Source: Erinaceus europaeus
Lineage: Eukaryota; Chordata; Mammalia; Eulipotyphla; Erinaceidae
Length of the DNA: 64,000 nt
Assembly (NCBI RefSeq): GCF_950295315.1
Contig: NC_080166.1
Coordinates: 100,356,999 to 100,420,998, forward strand
Direction of reading: 5' to 3'
Shown: positions 1-11,046 of the stretch, piece after piece
How positions within the stretch are numbered: position 1 is the first letter of the stretch
How the letters are laid out: every line of letters starts with the position of its first letter
Translations under genes and position numbers: made by a program
The notes under the pieces: model-generated
Seen by the model: only the letters and a program-made list of their open reading frames with translations
Database searches by the model: none
Told to the model about the DNA's origin: nothing

Positions 1-153
1 TAATTCAGCACAGTAAGGTAAAGAAAGTAATATTTGACTTTCAGATGGGGAAAATGGCAATGAAAGTAAGTTTTCCCAGCTTGAAAATATCTTCCCATAG
101 TCAACTCAGTAAAATATAGGAAGAAGTCAAATATTTAGAAGGCTAAATACTGA

Positions 154-157
<4 letters not shown>

Positions 158-185
<28 letters not shown>
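158..185. repeat. (GA)n microsatellite
   Basis: Uninterrupted ga dinucleotides. A (TC)n run also sits at 293-311. Confidence 0.95.
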
Positions 186-188
<3 letters not shown>

Positions 189-1535
189 CTATCTTTGAAA
201 TAGGGTCACCCCCACCCCCAGTGATAAAGTAGAATTCAATTGGAAGAGTTTGAACTACAGTGTTCTTTCCTGGATATGTTGTTAATCAAGATTTTCTCTC
301 TCTCTCTCTCTTTAAATCAACCAGCTCCATTTGTATTTACTGATTAAACAGACAATGTAGGCTATCAACAGAAAAATAAAGGTAAAATGTCAGGCTAACA
401 AATTACATACTCTATTATGAAAGCTGATAGGAACATATCACCCTTTCTGGATATGCAAAATATTTTTCAGTATCTCAATTGCTCACATATGCATACTACA
501 AACTTAATGGAAAAGATTAACATTCATGTCGGAAAATTCAGAAAATAAAACACTTTCCTATATTTATACATCGGAGTTCACACTTGTTCTTTTGAAGAAT
601 GACAGCTATAGCACAGAGTTTTACAAATATAAATCATGGGGTTCAGGAGTTGATGCACTGGATAGAGCATTGGGATCATTTTAAATATTTTATATATTAG
701 CTTAAGAGAATATATGATAATATATTTTTACAAAACAGAATTTACCAAGCTGAATATTTATCTTGTCAGACTATAAAAATGATTTCTTGATATCTGAGTC
801 CTTCAATGAAAATCTATACAGTTGATAAGGCAGAAATAAACGGATACATTTGGTGAAACAGGTAGTGACCTAGTTTCCTCACAGAAATGTGATGTGTGTA
901 AAATAAGCTAGCCTTTTCTTTTGAGTTTAAGGGAGGGGGAATTTCACAGATCTAGTTTTAAAAGAAAGTAAGATCTTAATCCAGTCAGTCTTGACTTGGC
1001 ATCAATAGGGATCTATTGATGAACATCACTTCATTGAACTGGCACTCTTACCATGACCCATGAATTTTCTTGAAGAGAACCTGAATGAGAAATATAAGAT
1101 GCATTTTATAATATCCCAGTGCTAGCAATTATCTTGCTATCTCTTAATTTCAGATGCATTTTATAGGTGAAGAAAACATTACAAAGAAGAGAAAGTGCTG
1201 ATAAAACAGACATCTTGTAGAATAGGCAGTAAGTGCTCTAGTTTGAATTGCTTTCAATTTACTTATTGATATTTATACTTACTGACTTTCCCATTTCTGT
1301 TAACACATTTTTTTAAAATTCCAGAATCATAAAAATTCAGAATCAATGTTCTAACTTCTATCAAAATTTCAGTACTACTTTGAAAAATGTCTCTTTTGTA
1401 TGTATTGGCCTAAGCAATTTATAATTCCCTGTTGCTCTTTTGCAGAACATCACTACATAATGTCACTAGTAGCATGAAAAGTTTTGTGCCCCCCCATAAG
1501 TAGATAAATAAATAGATATTATAAAGCAGTTTTCA
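186..1535. other. AT-rich unique DNA
   Basis: No gene or young repeat recognised. A (TC)n lies at 293-311 and a possible SINE-D head remnant at about 640-680 (gatgcactggatagagc). Confidence 0.6.
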
Positions 1536-1861
1536 GGGGTGGGGGCAGGTGATGGTGCAACTAAGTGCACATAATACCTTGTGCAAGGACTGAGGTTTGA
1601 GCTCCAGCTCCCCATCTCCAAGGAGGACAATTTATGAGTGGTGCATCAGGTGTCCGTCTTCCTCTTTTTTTCTCTATCTCCCCCTCCTCTCTCAATTTTT
1701 CTCTGTATTATTCAATAAAATATAAAGAGTTAAAAAAAGAAGCAAGTAAAAACAAGAATCAAAGAAAGGAAGAAAGAAAACCACTGGTAGTGGTGGTTTT
1801 GTAGTACCAGCACCCAGCCCTAGCCATAATTCTGGTGGTAATAATAATAATGATAATAGTA

Positions 1862-1895
<34 letters not shown>
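1536..1895 (+). mobile_element. SINE-A with 3' extension and (TAA)n tail
   Basis: Head gggggcaggtgatggtgcaa, degenerate B box ggtttgagctc, tail extension tagtaccagcacccagccc, ending in taataataa. Old, with many substitutions. Confidence 0.8.
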
Positions 1896-1896
<1 letters not shown>

Positions 1897-2256
1897 GAGG
1901 AGGAGGAGAAATTTACCTACGACCCTGCAATTCCTCTCCTGGGGACATATCCTAAGGAACCAAACATACTCATCCAAAAAGATCTGTGTATGACTATGTT
2001 CATAGAAGCACAATTTGTAATAGCTAAAACTTAGAATCAACCCAGGTGTCCAATAATAGATGAGCAGCTGGGCTGAGTAAGTTGTGGTCTATATACATAG
2101 TGAAATACTACTCGGCGGGAGTCAGGTGGTAGCACAACTGGTTAAGTGCACGTGGCATAAAGGGCAAGGACCAGCATAAAGATTCAGATTCCAGCCCCTC
2201 CCCACCTGCAGAGGAGTCATTTCACAAGCAGAGAAGAAGGTCTGCAGGTGTCTATC

Positions 2257-2421
2257 TTTTTATTTTATTTTTTTTGTACATAAACACCATTCTCACCACC
2301 AAAAGACTGTGTCCCTTCCCATCCAACCACCCCTGCCCCTCACCCCTTGCCTGGAAGCCGAATGTCCACCCTCCCCCTCACCACAGGGTTTTTACTTTGG
2401 TGCCCTACTCTCCTATCTGCA
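2257..2421 (-). mobile_element. Short L1 3'UTR fragment nested in a SINE
   Basis: Flanked by tctgcaggtgtctatcttt on both sides (a 19 bp repeat of SINE sequence). Minus strand reads aagtagggcaccaaag-type L1 3'UTR and ends ggtgtttatgtac plus an A-rich tail. The same tatgtac is internal in the L1 at 21.4 kb. Confidence 0.82.
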
Positions 2422-2552
2422 GGTGTCTATCTTTCCCCCTCTCTGTCTTCCCCTCCTCTCTCCACTTCTCCCTGTCCTATCTAACAACAATGACATCAAT
2501 AACAACAACAACAATAAAAAAACAAGGGTAACAAAAAGGAAAATAAATAAAT

Positions 2553-2555
<3 letters not shown>

Positions 2556-2599
<44 letters not shown>
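2556..2599. repeat. (AT)n microsatellite
   Basis: About 22 uninterrupted AT units at the tail of a SINE. Confidence 0.98.
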
Positions 2600-2603
<4 letters not shown>

Positions 2604-3012
2604 TACTCAGCTATTAAAAATGGTGAATTCATCTTCTTCACCTCATCTTGGATGGAGCTTGAAGGAATCATGTTAAGTGAGATAAGTCAGAAAGAGAAGG
2701 ATGAATATGGGATGATCCCACTGTTAGACAGAAGTTGAAAAATAAGAACAGAAGGGAAAATACAAAGCAGAACTTGGGCTGGAATTGTAGTATTGCACAA
2801 AAGTAAAAGATTTTGGGTTCTGGGAGAAGGTTCAGGTCCTGGAACATGATGGCAGAGGAGGCCCGAGGAGATTAGATTGTTATGTGGAAAACTGAAAAAT
2901 GTTACACATGTGCCAACTATTATATTTTACTTTCCACTGAAACCATTAAACCTCCCAATAAAGAAAAAAAAAAAGAGGAAGACATTTGCTGAAAATACAA
3001 ATTAAAGTATAC

Positions 3013-3385
3013 TTTCTTTTTTAATTTAAGAAAGGAGACATTAACAAAACCATAGGATAAGAGGGGTACAGTTCCACACAATTCCTACCACCCGATCTCC
3101 ATATCCCATCCCCTACCCTGATAGCTTTCCCATTCTCTATCCCTCTGGGAGTATGGACCCAAGGTCGTTGTGGGTTGCAGAAGGTGGAAAGTCTGGCTTC
3201 TGTAATTGCTTCCCCGCTGAACATGGGTGTTGACTGGTGGATCCATACTCCCAGTCTGCCTCTCTCTTTCCCTAGTAGGGTGGGGCTCTGGGGAAGCTGA
3301 GCTCCAGGACATATTGGTGGGGTCGTCTGTCCAGGGAAGTCTGGTTGGCATGATGGTAGCATCTCGAACCTGGAGGGTGAAAAGA
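3013..3385 (-). mobile_element. L1 3'UTR
   Basis: T-rich tail at the left, then the young-L1 3'UTR in reverse. It ends at the gttcgagatgct / pyrimidine-tract region that is the putative splice acceptor in sister copies. Possible tactttc duplication. ORFs of 74-136 codons here are 3'UTR shadows. Confidence 0.9.
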
Positions 3386-4139
3386 GAGGTACTTTCAAGT
3401 AGTTCTTTGCAAATGAAATTAATTGAATCATTTACCTTTAAAGTTACATAGGAATGCTAAGAAAATGGTTGAACTCTACTACTTAGTTATGAAGGACATC
3501 ATACTTAGTTAATATTAAGAAATTTTTAGAATGTAATAGAAATGTTTAAAACACATACTTTTTTAGGGATTCTATAAAAACATACCCATGTAATATTAAA
3601 AATCATTTGTCAGAATTCTATAGAAAAATGTAAATATCTCCTGTGGAGTTCTATAGTAGAGAACAAAAGTGACATGCCTACTTTCATAAATCTGGGTTGA
3701 TACTTAAACGAAACTAAGAGCTTTAATTTTATGATGATATCTTGTTTACTTTTCCAGGCATTTGCTAAGTTTCAGTTAGAAACAACTGTTATCCTTCTAT
3801 CACAAAATGTTTGAAAAATAAACACAATGGAAAAGACACTCTAAGATGCTTGCATAATTACTACACATCTAAGATGTAAACATTTTTTAGTTTCATCAGA
3901 AAAGTTACGTTTATTGCAGTTTAAAATTCAGTGACACCTTATCCTTATTTTAGTGTCATACATAGTTAATTATGACATAAATATAGTTATAATAAATTTT
4001 CTTTGTTGAAGGTCTATGTAAGAAGCATCATGTTAATTATATTTTCTTTTTGAGAAGAGTAATTATATATAGTATTTTTATTTTCATGATCAGCATGATA
4101 CATTCTATAAGAATTTAGTGAAAGAATGTTGACTTTACT
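3386..4139. other. AT-rich unique DNA
   Basis: Nothing recognisable on either strand. Confidence 0.6.
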
Positions 4140-4333
4140 TTTATTTAATTTTATTTGATAGGACAGAGAGAAATTGAGACAGAAGAGGAATATAGGAGAG
4201 ACAGAGAGATACCTGCAGCACTACTTCACTGCTTGTGAAGCTTTCCTTCTGTAGGTGAGGGCGAGGACTTGAACCAGGTCCCTACACATGGTAACATGTG
4301 CACTTAACCAGGTTGTGCCACTGCCTAACCCCA
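4140..4333 (-). mobile_element. SINE-B
   Basis: Reverse-strand: ggacagagagaaattgagac, cctgcagcactacttcac, gaggacttgaaccagg (B-box region), gtgccactgcctaacccc (head). Confidence 0.88.
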
Positions 4334-4513
4334 AGAGCATTAACTTTCACAATCATCTAATTAACAGAATAAATCTTCTAATGGACTGACTCTTCCAAAA
4401 GACAATATTCTTCCTTTTCCCTAACATTTAGGAAGCAGTGAAAGCAAAGCCTTTCTACCTGCTTTAACCATGAGGAGAAACTATGTGACTGAGGAACCCT
4501 AGATCAATCCCAG

Positions 4514-4549
<36 letters not shown>

Positions 4550-5459
4550 ATTCCAGTCCCCAAATTTGTTAGTCAAACATGTCAGTGTTTTTCCTATAAG
4601 TCTATTCTTAAAACATGGTTTCTCTGACAGTGACTGGAGACACTTAGATTTATCCCCAGAAATCTCCACTATGGTTCAATATACCACATTAAGCAAATCT
4701 ACTAAAAGGCATTATGTAACCAAAGCTCAATGCTTCCTAGTTTTCCATCACAGATGATGTTGTCACATAGTAAAATATAATTAATTCAAGTATTTTGAAA
4801 TAAGTGGCATCAAAATATTCCAACAAAGTTCCCAAATGAATAAAAATCCACAAAACAAAAAGCAACACAAGTACCCTAAGTAGAAGCTTCCTTTATTGTC
4901 ATAATTCCATGAAGCTTGAATTATATAAAATCATCCTTGAAAGAAGTTCCTAGATATTATGGCATACTTTATTTAACTTTTATAAACCGTGCACACTAAA
5001 ATTCAGAAAATTAAAGTGTAAATTTGAGAAGCAGGTGATCTAGAGTTTCCTTTAGGTAGCAAACTAGTTTACAGCTTCAGCAGCTTAGTATTGTATGTGA
5101 AACTTCACCTCAATTATTTGATAAGAAGTAGAAAATATTTTTTATCTTTCTTAAGTGGTCTACAGACTTGTGCTTTTTAATTAAATTAGTAGTTTTGAAT
5201 GAAGTCTGCATACTTCTATATCTTGAATATTTGAACTTCTCCATATGTCACACCTCAAACATTTATATCAAAATATTGGAGAACATGTATTCTTCTTCTT
5301 TTTAATCTCTTCCTCACTCCCAGATCTGTGTCTCAGCTGTGCCTGCTTACGGAAGGTTCTAAGATATTTACAAGCACAAACTAGAGAACTTTTTCAGCTT
5401 GATTTTATTTGCTAAACTGCTATTAAAATAGTCACAGAAGCATCTGTGTTAAAAAAAAG
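4334..5459. other. AT-rich unique DNA
   Basis: Only an (AT)n run at 4517-4547 stands out. No gene seen. Confidence 0.6.
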
Positions 5460-5705
5460 GTTAGAGCTCAACCCCACTAGGGAAAAGGTAGAATTAGGCT
5501 GGGGGTATTCATTGACCTACCAATATCCATGTCTAGTGGAGAAGCAATTACGGAAGCCAGACATTCCACCTTCTGCATCCCATAAAGAATTTTGGATCAT
5601 ACTCTCAGAAGGATAAAGATTAGAAAAGTTTCCAATGGAGGGGAAGGGGCACAGAATTCTGGTGGTGGGAACTATATGGAATTATACCCCCCTTATCTTT
5701 AAAAA
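5460..5705 (+). mobile_element. Old L1 3'UTR end
   Basis: Reads aaccccactagggaaaagg, gagaagcaattacggaagcc, ggtggtgggaactatatgg: the L1 3'UTR end in diverged form. Confidence 0.8.
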
Positions 5706-5717
5706 AGGGGGGGGGGT

Positions 5718-5870
5718 TTGGAGGGTAGATAGCATAATGGTTATGCAAGGAGACTCTCATGCCTGAGGCTCCAAAGTCCCAGGTTCAATGTCTTGCACAA
5801 CTGTAAATTAGAGTTGAGCAGTGCTGGGGGGGGTATTTTATAAATAAATTTAAAATAATAAGTTATTGAA
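5718..5870 (+). mobile_element. SINE-C
   Basis: tRNA-like head gagggtagatagcataatgg, then gagactctcatgcctgaggc, caggttcaatg (B box) and gagttgagcagtgctgg, with an A/T-rich tail. Confidence 0.85.
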
Positions 5871-6299
5871 TTAAAAAAAAAACACCAGGAATTGGGGAGA
5901 TGGCAAATTGATGTCAGGTTTTTATACCAATTAGAGTTAGGGTGAAACAATATTCTCTGCATAGTTTTTTTTTTTTTTAAAGAAATCGCACATATTTATG
6001 AAGAAGAGGGACAGGCATTCTCAGTAGAGAAACATACAATGACCATACAGTTTTTTAAAAAATCTGGATATGAAATGGCTTTACAAAATGTCACCAGGAA
6101 TGTCTCTTGTATCCTATTGGAGGGTCTCACTGCCTTGTCTTGATTTAGTAAAGTAAAATTGCAAAAAGTTCTGACAATCCAAATGCAACTAGTGCTGCAT
6201 GCTGTATATAGAGACCTGTTACAGTCACCATAAAGTTCAGTCATCCATGGAATAAACTTGCCATAACATTTATGAAAGTCTTCCTCAGAGAATTTATTT

Positions 6300-6620
6300 C
6301 CCACTGTTGCTGTAATAAATTTCCAAAAATTTAGCAGCTTATGACAAATAAAAATATGTTTTCTTAATCTTCAGGAAGTCTGAAGTTGAAAGTAGGTCTG
6401 ACTGGGCTGAGATGTAAGAGTTTCTAGGACTGCAATTCCTGCTGGAAACTACAGAAAAGACTCCCTCTTATGTCTTTTTCAGCTTCCATGGTCCACTGGC
6501 ATCCCTTGGTTTGTGGTTCCTTACCATCTCTGAAACTAGTAACTCATCTTTCTGATTTTTGCTTCCATTTTTGTCTGCTCTGACTATATGCTTCCCTCTT
6601 CAATTTATATGAACTGACTG
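6300..6620. mobile_element. Possible ancient mammalian repeat remnant
   Basis: ttgctgtaataaatttcc, ttagcagcttatgacaaat and tctgaagttgaaagtagg recall a widespread ancient mammalian LTR-type repeat. Highly decayed, and the family is not certain. Confidence 0.3.
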
Positions 6621-6791
6621 CTACTTTAATTTTCTGTGTCTCTTTCTCTAGCTAACTGCTTCCTTCTTCAGTTCATAATTGCTGATAGACTGGTTTCTTA
6701 AAATACTACCTGATTATGGCAAAAATAGTAAAACCTTCTTCTCAGAATCAAAAGGATACTCTTTTAAGATTTTTTTCTTTTAATATTTTTT

Positions 6792-7219
6792 TTTTTAATT
6801 TTTTATTTAAGAAAGGATTAGTGAACAAAAGCATAAGGTAGGAGGGGTACAACTCCACACAATTCCCAACACCCAATCCCCATAACCCACCCCCTCCCCT
6901 GATAGCTTTCCCATTCTCTATCCCTCTGGGAGCATGGACCCAGGGTCGTTGAGGGATGCAGAAGGTAGAAGGTCTGGCTTCTGTAATTGCTTCCCCGCTG
7001 AACATGGGCGTTGACTGGTCGGTCCATACCCCCAGTCTGCCTCTCTCTTTCCCTAGTAGGGTGTGACTCTGGGGAAGCTGAGCTCCAGGACACATTGGTG
7101 GGGTCTTCAATCCAGGGAAGCCTAGCCAGCATCCTGGTGGCATCTGGAACCGTTGCCGACGATGCGGTCAGAGCGCTCGCTGTCAGCAACTTCTCAGGCC
7201 GCCATCTTCCTCTCCCTCC
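6792..7219 (-). mobile_element. Spliced-type L1 retrocopy: L1 5'UTR start joined to 3'UTR
   Basis: Flanked by tcttttaatattttt (6776-6791 and 7220-7235), so it is a complete retrotransposed unit with a T-rich (antisense poly-A) 3' end at the left. Minus-strand order: 7219-7151 is a GC-rich 69 bp leader starting ggagggagaggaagatggcg, which contains the YY1-type core aagatggcggc typical of L1 5' ends. It joins at 7150 to gttccagatgcc, the L1 3'UTR. In the unspliced L1 copies at 22.5 and 55.9 kb, the same gttccag is preceded by a pyrimidine-rich tract and caccag, a textbook 3' splice site. Inference: reverse transcription of an L1 RNA spliced from its 5'UTR into its 3'UTR. Alternative: a recombinant or a named non-autonomous L1 family with the same structure. 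Confidence 0.75.
7151..7219 (-). promoter_or_regulatory. L1 5'UTR leader with YY1-type core
   Basis: GC-rich 69 bp that contains aagatggcggcc and several CpGs, unlike its AT-rich surroundings. It forms the 5' part of the spliced-type L1. In primate L1 a YY1 site near +13 sets the start of transcription; the same role here is inferred. Confidence 0.6.
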
Positions 7220-7235
7220 TCTTTTAATATTTTTT

Positions 7236-7407
7236 AAGAGACTCAATACTAACTACTCTGATTGACATCTGTTACAAATCTTCTTATAATACATCCTTAT
7301 AATAAATTCAGAGAAATACATTTTTTACCATATTAGGTGTGCACATGTCTCTGGGAGGAGGAAATGGTGCTTTCCATACTCACTCTTGAACCCTGGTTTA
7401 TGGAGAC

Positions 7408-7463
<56 letters not shown>

Positions 7464-8333
7464 ATTACTGTCGGAGAAAAGATAAAGAATACCTCCTAAT
7501 TGATTTGTATCTGAAGTGACAGAATTGCTTTTGACCACATCAAGTTGGTTAGATTTTCAGACATAGTCCCAGTACACCTTCAGAAAAGTTCACATTAAAT
7601 TTGGCTAACTTACTGTCATCACATATAGCAATTGTAAAACCTAAATTTTATTTTTTTATCCTATGTGATTATGATTTGCTCACTGGCACTGCACATGGCC
7701 AGAGCTGTGTTCTACTCTTTCTCTCTCTGTTGATAAAATGAACCAGTAAAGTATATTTTACAAAAAGGTTATACTAATAAGCAACAAAATTAATCTAAAT
7801 TTTTGAGATTTTTATAGAATGTTGAAACCTTTTTCCCTCAATAAATTTATTCTCTCAAATCCTTGAAATATATGTTTCAAATAACATGTAATATATTAAA
7901 GTGATAAAATTATATATTTATATAAAGTGTGATAAAATTTGAATGGATATAATACAACAGTGTTATTTTTAATTTAATACATATTAATTTAGATTTTATA
8001 TAACTACTACTGTTTACTACATATACATATATAAAATAAAATACACTGCCAGCTCTTGACTCTAACCAGCATATTTCTTGTTTTCTTACTTGGAATATGT
8101 GTGTGTGTGTGTGTGTATGTGTGTGTGAATGTATATGCATTATGTATATAAATTTTTATAAATTAGAATACTTTATTACTATGCATGCCAATAGTGGTAT
8201 GAAATGAAATTTGCCAGGAAATTTCTATACATCCAGATAAATTGTCACTGAGGTAGTCTTTAAATAATAAACAAAAAGATGGAAAATAGACAAAATGTTC
8301 AATAAAGCAAAAAGGTATACACTGAGTTCAATT
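7236..8333. other. AT-rich unique DNA with microsatellites
   Basis: Contains (AT)n 7411-7460 and (TG)n 8096-8128, and perhaps a SINE-C tail near 7690-7745. No gene seen. Confidence 0.6.
7411..7460. repeat. (AT)n microsatellite
   Basis: Twenty-five uninterrupted AT units. Confidence 0.98.
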
Positions 8334-8347
8334 AAGAATGTAGTCAA

Positions 8348-8495
8348 GTAGTCTGGGAGGTGGCGCACTGGATAAAGCAGTGGACTTTCAAGCATGAGTT
8401 TAACCCCTGGCAGCACATGTCCCACAGTGATGTCTGGTTCTTTCTCTCTCTCTTCTTCTATCTTCTTAATAAATAAATAAATAAAATCTTTAAAA
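8348..8495 (+). mobile_element. SINE-D
   Basis: Head gtctgggaggtggcgcactg, caagcatgagtttaacccc, tail aataaataaataaa. Flanked by aagaatgtagtcaa / aagaatatagtcaa, one mismatch. Confidence 0.92.
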
Positions 8496-8509
8496 AAGAA
8501 TATAGTCAA

Positions 8510-8816
8510 ATAACAACACTTCTTATATCATTAGAACAACTTTGGCCTAATCAAGGATTGAAAGCATATCTTAGATATATTATCAGCTATAATTTATCTC
8601 TTTGAACACATTATTTAATTCAATAAAATGAATGACTATGAATTGATTTGTTATGAAGAATTTTCTTTCACAGGTTTATGTGTCACACTTGAAAATTCAA
8701 TTGTAAGGATGCTTTTATAGCATTGATCAATCAAAGGTCATTTCTCAATTGGCTTTGGCACTTTCAACCATAAATTTACAAGTTCGATTTGTTTTGAATT
8801 ACAGAAAAGTTTAATG

Positions 8817-8861
<45 letters not shown>

Positions 8862-9754
8862 AGATACTGCCTAAATCAGAGGCTTGTTTAAATCTGATAA
8901 ATCACTTAAAGTACCTTGTCAGGTTCATTTCTTGGTTATGCACTTTTATGTTAATTTTACAGCATTTGGGGCAGCTTGTTTGCAATTGCTCTCTATGGTA
9001 ATACTAAATGCATCTGCCACTTAGTGCATGTTCTTCTACTTTAATGTCTTTCCTCCAAAATTTCCTCAGGAAAGAAGTAGAATTGAGTCAAAGTGTGTGA
9101 ATATTTTAATATCCATGGTACACAGTGCCAAATTGCTTTCCAAAAAAGCTGTTCTAATTTCCATTCCCAGTACAGTGGTAATTATATCTTTCTCTGTCTC
9201 CTTTCTTCGATCAGAAGTGCTCTTTACATGATCAAATAACCCCTCTATGATTTCTGAGACTCAGGCTAATGTGTCAGAAAGCTTTTCCACAAAGGGAATA
9301 CTTTTAATCCTAATTTACAGATGATTTAAACTATGTAGGTCAAAGATAACTGTAATGTCCAGAGCAACTATGAATAAAAAACTAGATATAAAAACAATTT
9401 TATGCTGTTTAAAAGTCACAGAAATAAGGATTAATAAGAACCATCTTGCCTATTCCACTTAACTAGTATTGCTAGAAAAAAAAAACTAACAACAACAAAA
9501 AATTAAATTCTTGCCCATAGATAACATATTAGGATATTACCAAGGATCTGCTCCTTTGGTAAGGGTTTATACTTTCTTAGTCTCATGTCATCGGGGCTTT
9601 GACTATGACAATTTTTTAAAATGTGTTTTACATTTATGACATTGCTAAATGTTTTCCCCTTCTAATATGAAGTTGATATTTTGAGGTACACTATTTTTTC
9701 CATTGTCATTTCAACAAATCATAACAGAATCTTATTTACTTTAGATATCATTGA
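8510..9754. other. AT-rich unique DNA with (GT)n
   Basis: A 40 bp (GT)n at 8818-8857 is the only repeat found. Small ORFs are spurious. Confidence 0.6.
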
Positions 9755-9759
9755 GTGAC

Positions 9760-9970
9760 CTCCCTAGCAAAAAAAAATTGCCCATATTTTATAGCGAGAG
9801 TAAGAGAGAGAGAGAAAAACACCACTCCACCATACATAGTTTCCTTGGGGTTGTCCTTGATACTCCCATGTAGTGCCAGGGATTACTTCCTGCACTTCAC
9901 ACGGGGTAATGAAGCACTCTACTCAATAACCTTCCATCTGGATCCTCCTATTTTGATAACCTTCAAACAA
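9760..9970 (-). mobile_element. SINE-E
   Basis: aagagagagagagaaaaac, caccactccaccatacatag and gtgccagggattacttcctg match the other old SINEs here with the same order. Confidence 0.6.
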
Positions 9971-9982
9971 TATGCCAGGATT

Positions 9983-10017
<35 letters not shown>

Positions 10018-10020
10018 TTT

Positions 10021-10342
10021 TACCTCCAGGAGTTATAGCTGGGGTTCAGTGCCTGCACTATGAATCCACAACTCATGGAGGCTATTTTTTCCCTTTTGTT
10101 TACAGGTGTTATTACTATTGTTGTTGCTGCTGCCATTGTTGTTGGATAGGACAGAGAGAAATTGAGAGAGGAGGGGAAGACAGAGAGGGGCAGAGAAAGA
10201 CAGACACCTGCAGACCAGCTTCACTGCTTGTGAAGCAACTCCCCTGTATGTGGGGAGCTGGGTGTCGAACCGGGTTCCTTACTCAGGGTTCCTTGCACTT
10301 TGCACCACCTGCACTTAAAATGCTGCGCTACCACCCAACTTC
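10021..10342 (-). mobile_element. SINE-A with 3' extension
   Basis: Extension acctccaggagttatagc at the left, a (TTTA)n run at 9979-10020 before it, body ggataggacagagagaaatt, B-box gtcgaaccgggttcc, head gctgcgctaccacccaac. Confidence 0.9.
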
Positions 10343-10429
10343 CATGGTTTGTATTTTTCAGATTTTTTTTTACAGCTTGTCTAAATTGTCAAATTTATAG
10401 ATATGAAACAAATTCTTTAGAACTCTAGA

Positions 10430-11046
10430 CATGAATCCATGCAATCACCCAACAATTCCTCTTCTAAGGATTTCCCTAGGGAAACAAAAAACACTTGTCT
10501 ATGTACACTATTGTTTATAGCAACACCCTGTGTAATAGCTCAAACTTGGAAGCAACACATATGTCCAAAGGCAAGACAGATGAATGACTAAGAAAGTTAA
10601 GGTACATATACACATGGAGTACTATGCTATCTTCGGCAGTACATATACTATGATATAGAGAATCATGGCCCCTCCTCAAGGATGACACACAAATTCGTGA
10701 AGCGTTCCATATTTTTCAGAGAATAAAAAATGTTGAGGTTATCTCCTTTGTAATATTGTGGTCAGAACTTGAAGGTATCATTATGAGTGAGACAAACCAG
10801 AGAGGAAAAAAAGTAATACCAAATGATCTCACTTATCAGTGGAACTTAAGAACAAAGAATAGTAAAGGAAAACATAGGTGAAACTTGGACTAGGTGGGGC
10901 ATGTTGCACCATAGCAAAGGATTCTGGGGAAGGAAGGAAAGGGACAGGATGAAGGGACAATGGGATCTTTTGTGTCTCCCAGGTACCAATGGGAGGTTGT
11001 ACCTATGTGTTAAAGACTATGTTGTAAGCCAATAACCCCGTAACGA
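10430..11046 (+). mobile_element. Old L1 ORF2 end and 3'UTR, split by a U6 pseudogene
   Basis: The left part reads the degenerate ORF2 C-terminal region (caattcctcttctaagg, then aacttggaagcaacac). The right part (from ~10725) has cagaacttgaaggtatcat, gagtgagacaaaccagag and the 3'UTR. Many substitutions and small indels make it clearly older than the L1s at 21 and 55 kb. Confidence 0.8.
10626..10717 (+). pseudogene. RNU6: U6 snRNA pseudogene
   Basis: Strong match to vertebrate U6: cttcggcagtacatatact at the 5' end, then atcatggcccctcctcaagg, gatgacacacaaattcgtga and agcgttccatattttt at the 3' end. The segment between the 5' stem-loop and the ACAGAGA region is shortened (tgatatagagaatc). No pol III upstream promoter can exist because L1 sequence abuts it, so it is a dead retrocopy. 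U6 snRNA normally forms the spliceosome core. It is a classic passenger of L1 machinery. Confidence 0.92.

Larger units (their letters stand above)
2118..2600 (+). mobile_element. SINE-A split by an L1 3'UTR fragment
   Basis: Head gggagtcaggtggtagcaca; body resumes at about 2423 after the nested insert; the tail runs into a 44 bp (AT)n. It lies within the L1 at 1905-2974. Confidence 0.9.
1905..2974 (+). mobile_element. L1 ORF2 end and 3'UTR, interrupted by a SINE
   Basis: 1905-2117 reads the ORF2 C-terminal region (acctacgaccctgcaattcc). It resumes at 2601 with tactactcagctattaaaaa and ggatggagcttgaaggaatc and ends cctcccaataaag plus poly(A). The block 2118-2600 is a SINE insertion with a short tactactc duplication. 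ORF2 frame is broken. Confidence 0.88.

Noticed and set aside
9972..10400. 142-codon ORF
   Set aside because: It is the reverse of a SINE with its (TTTA)n tail. Similar ORFs at 18.5, 24.9 and 38.0-38.5 kb are also SINE shadows.
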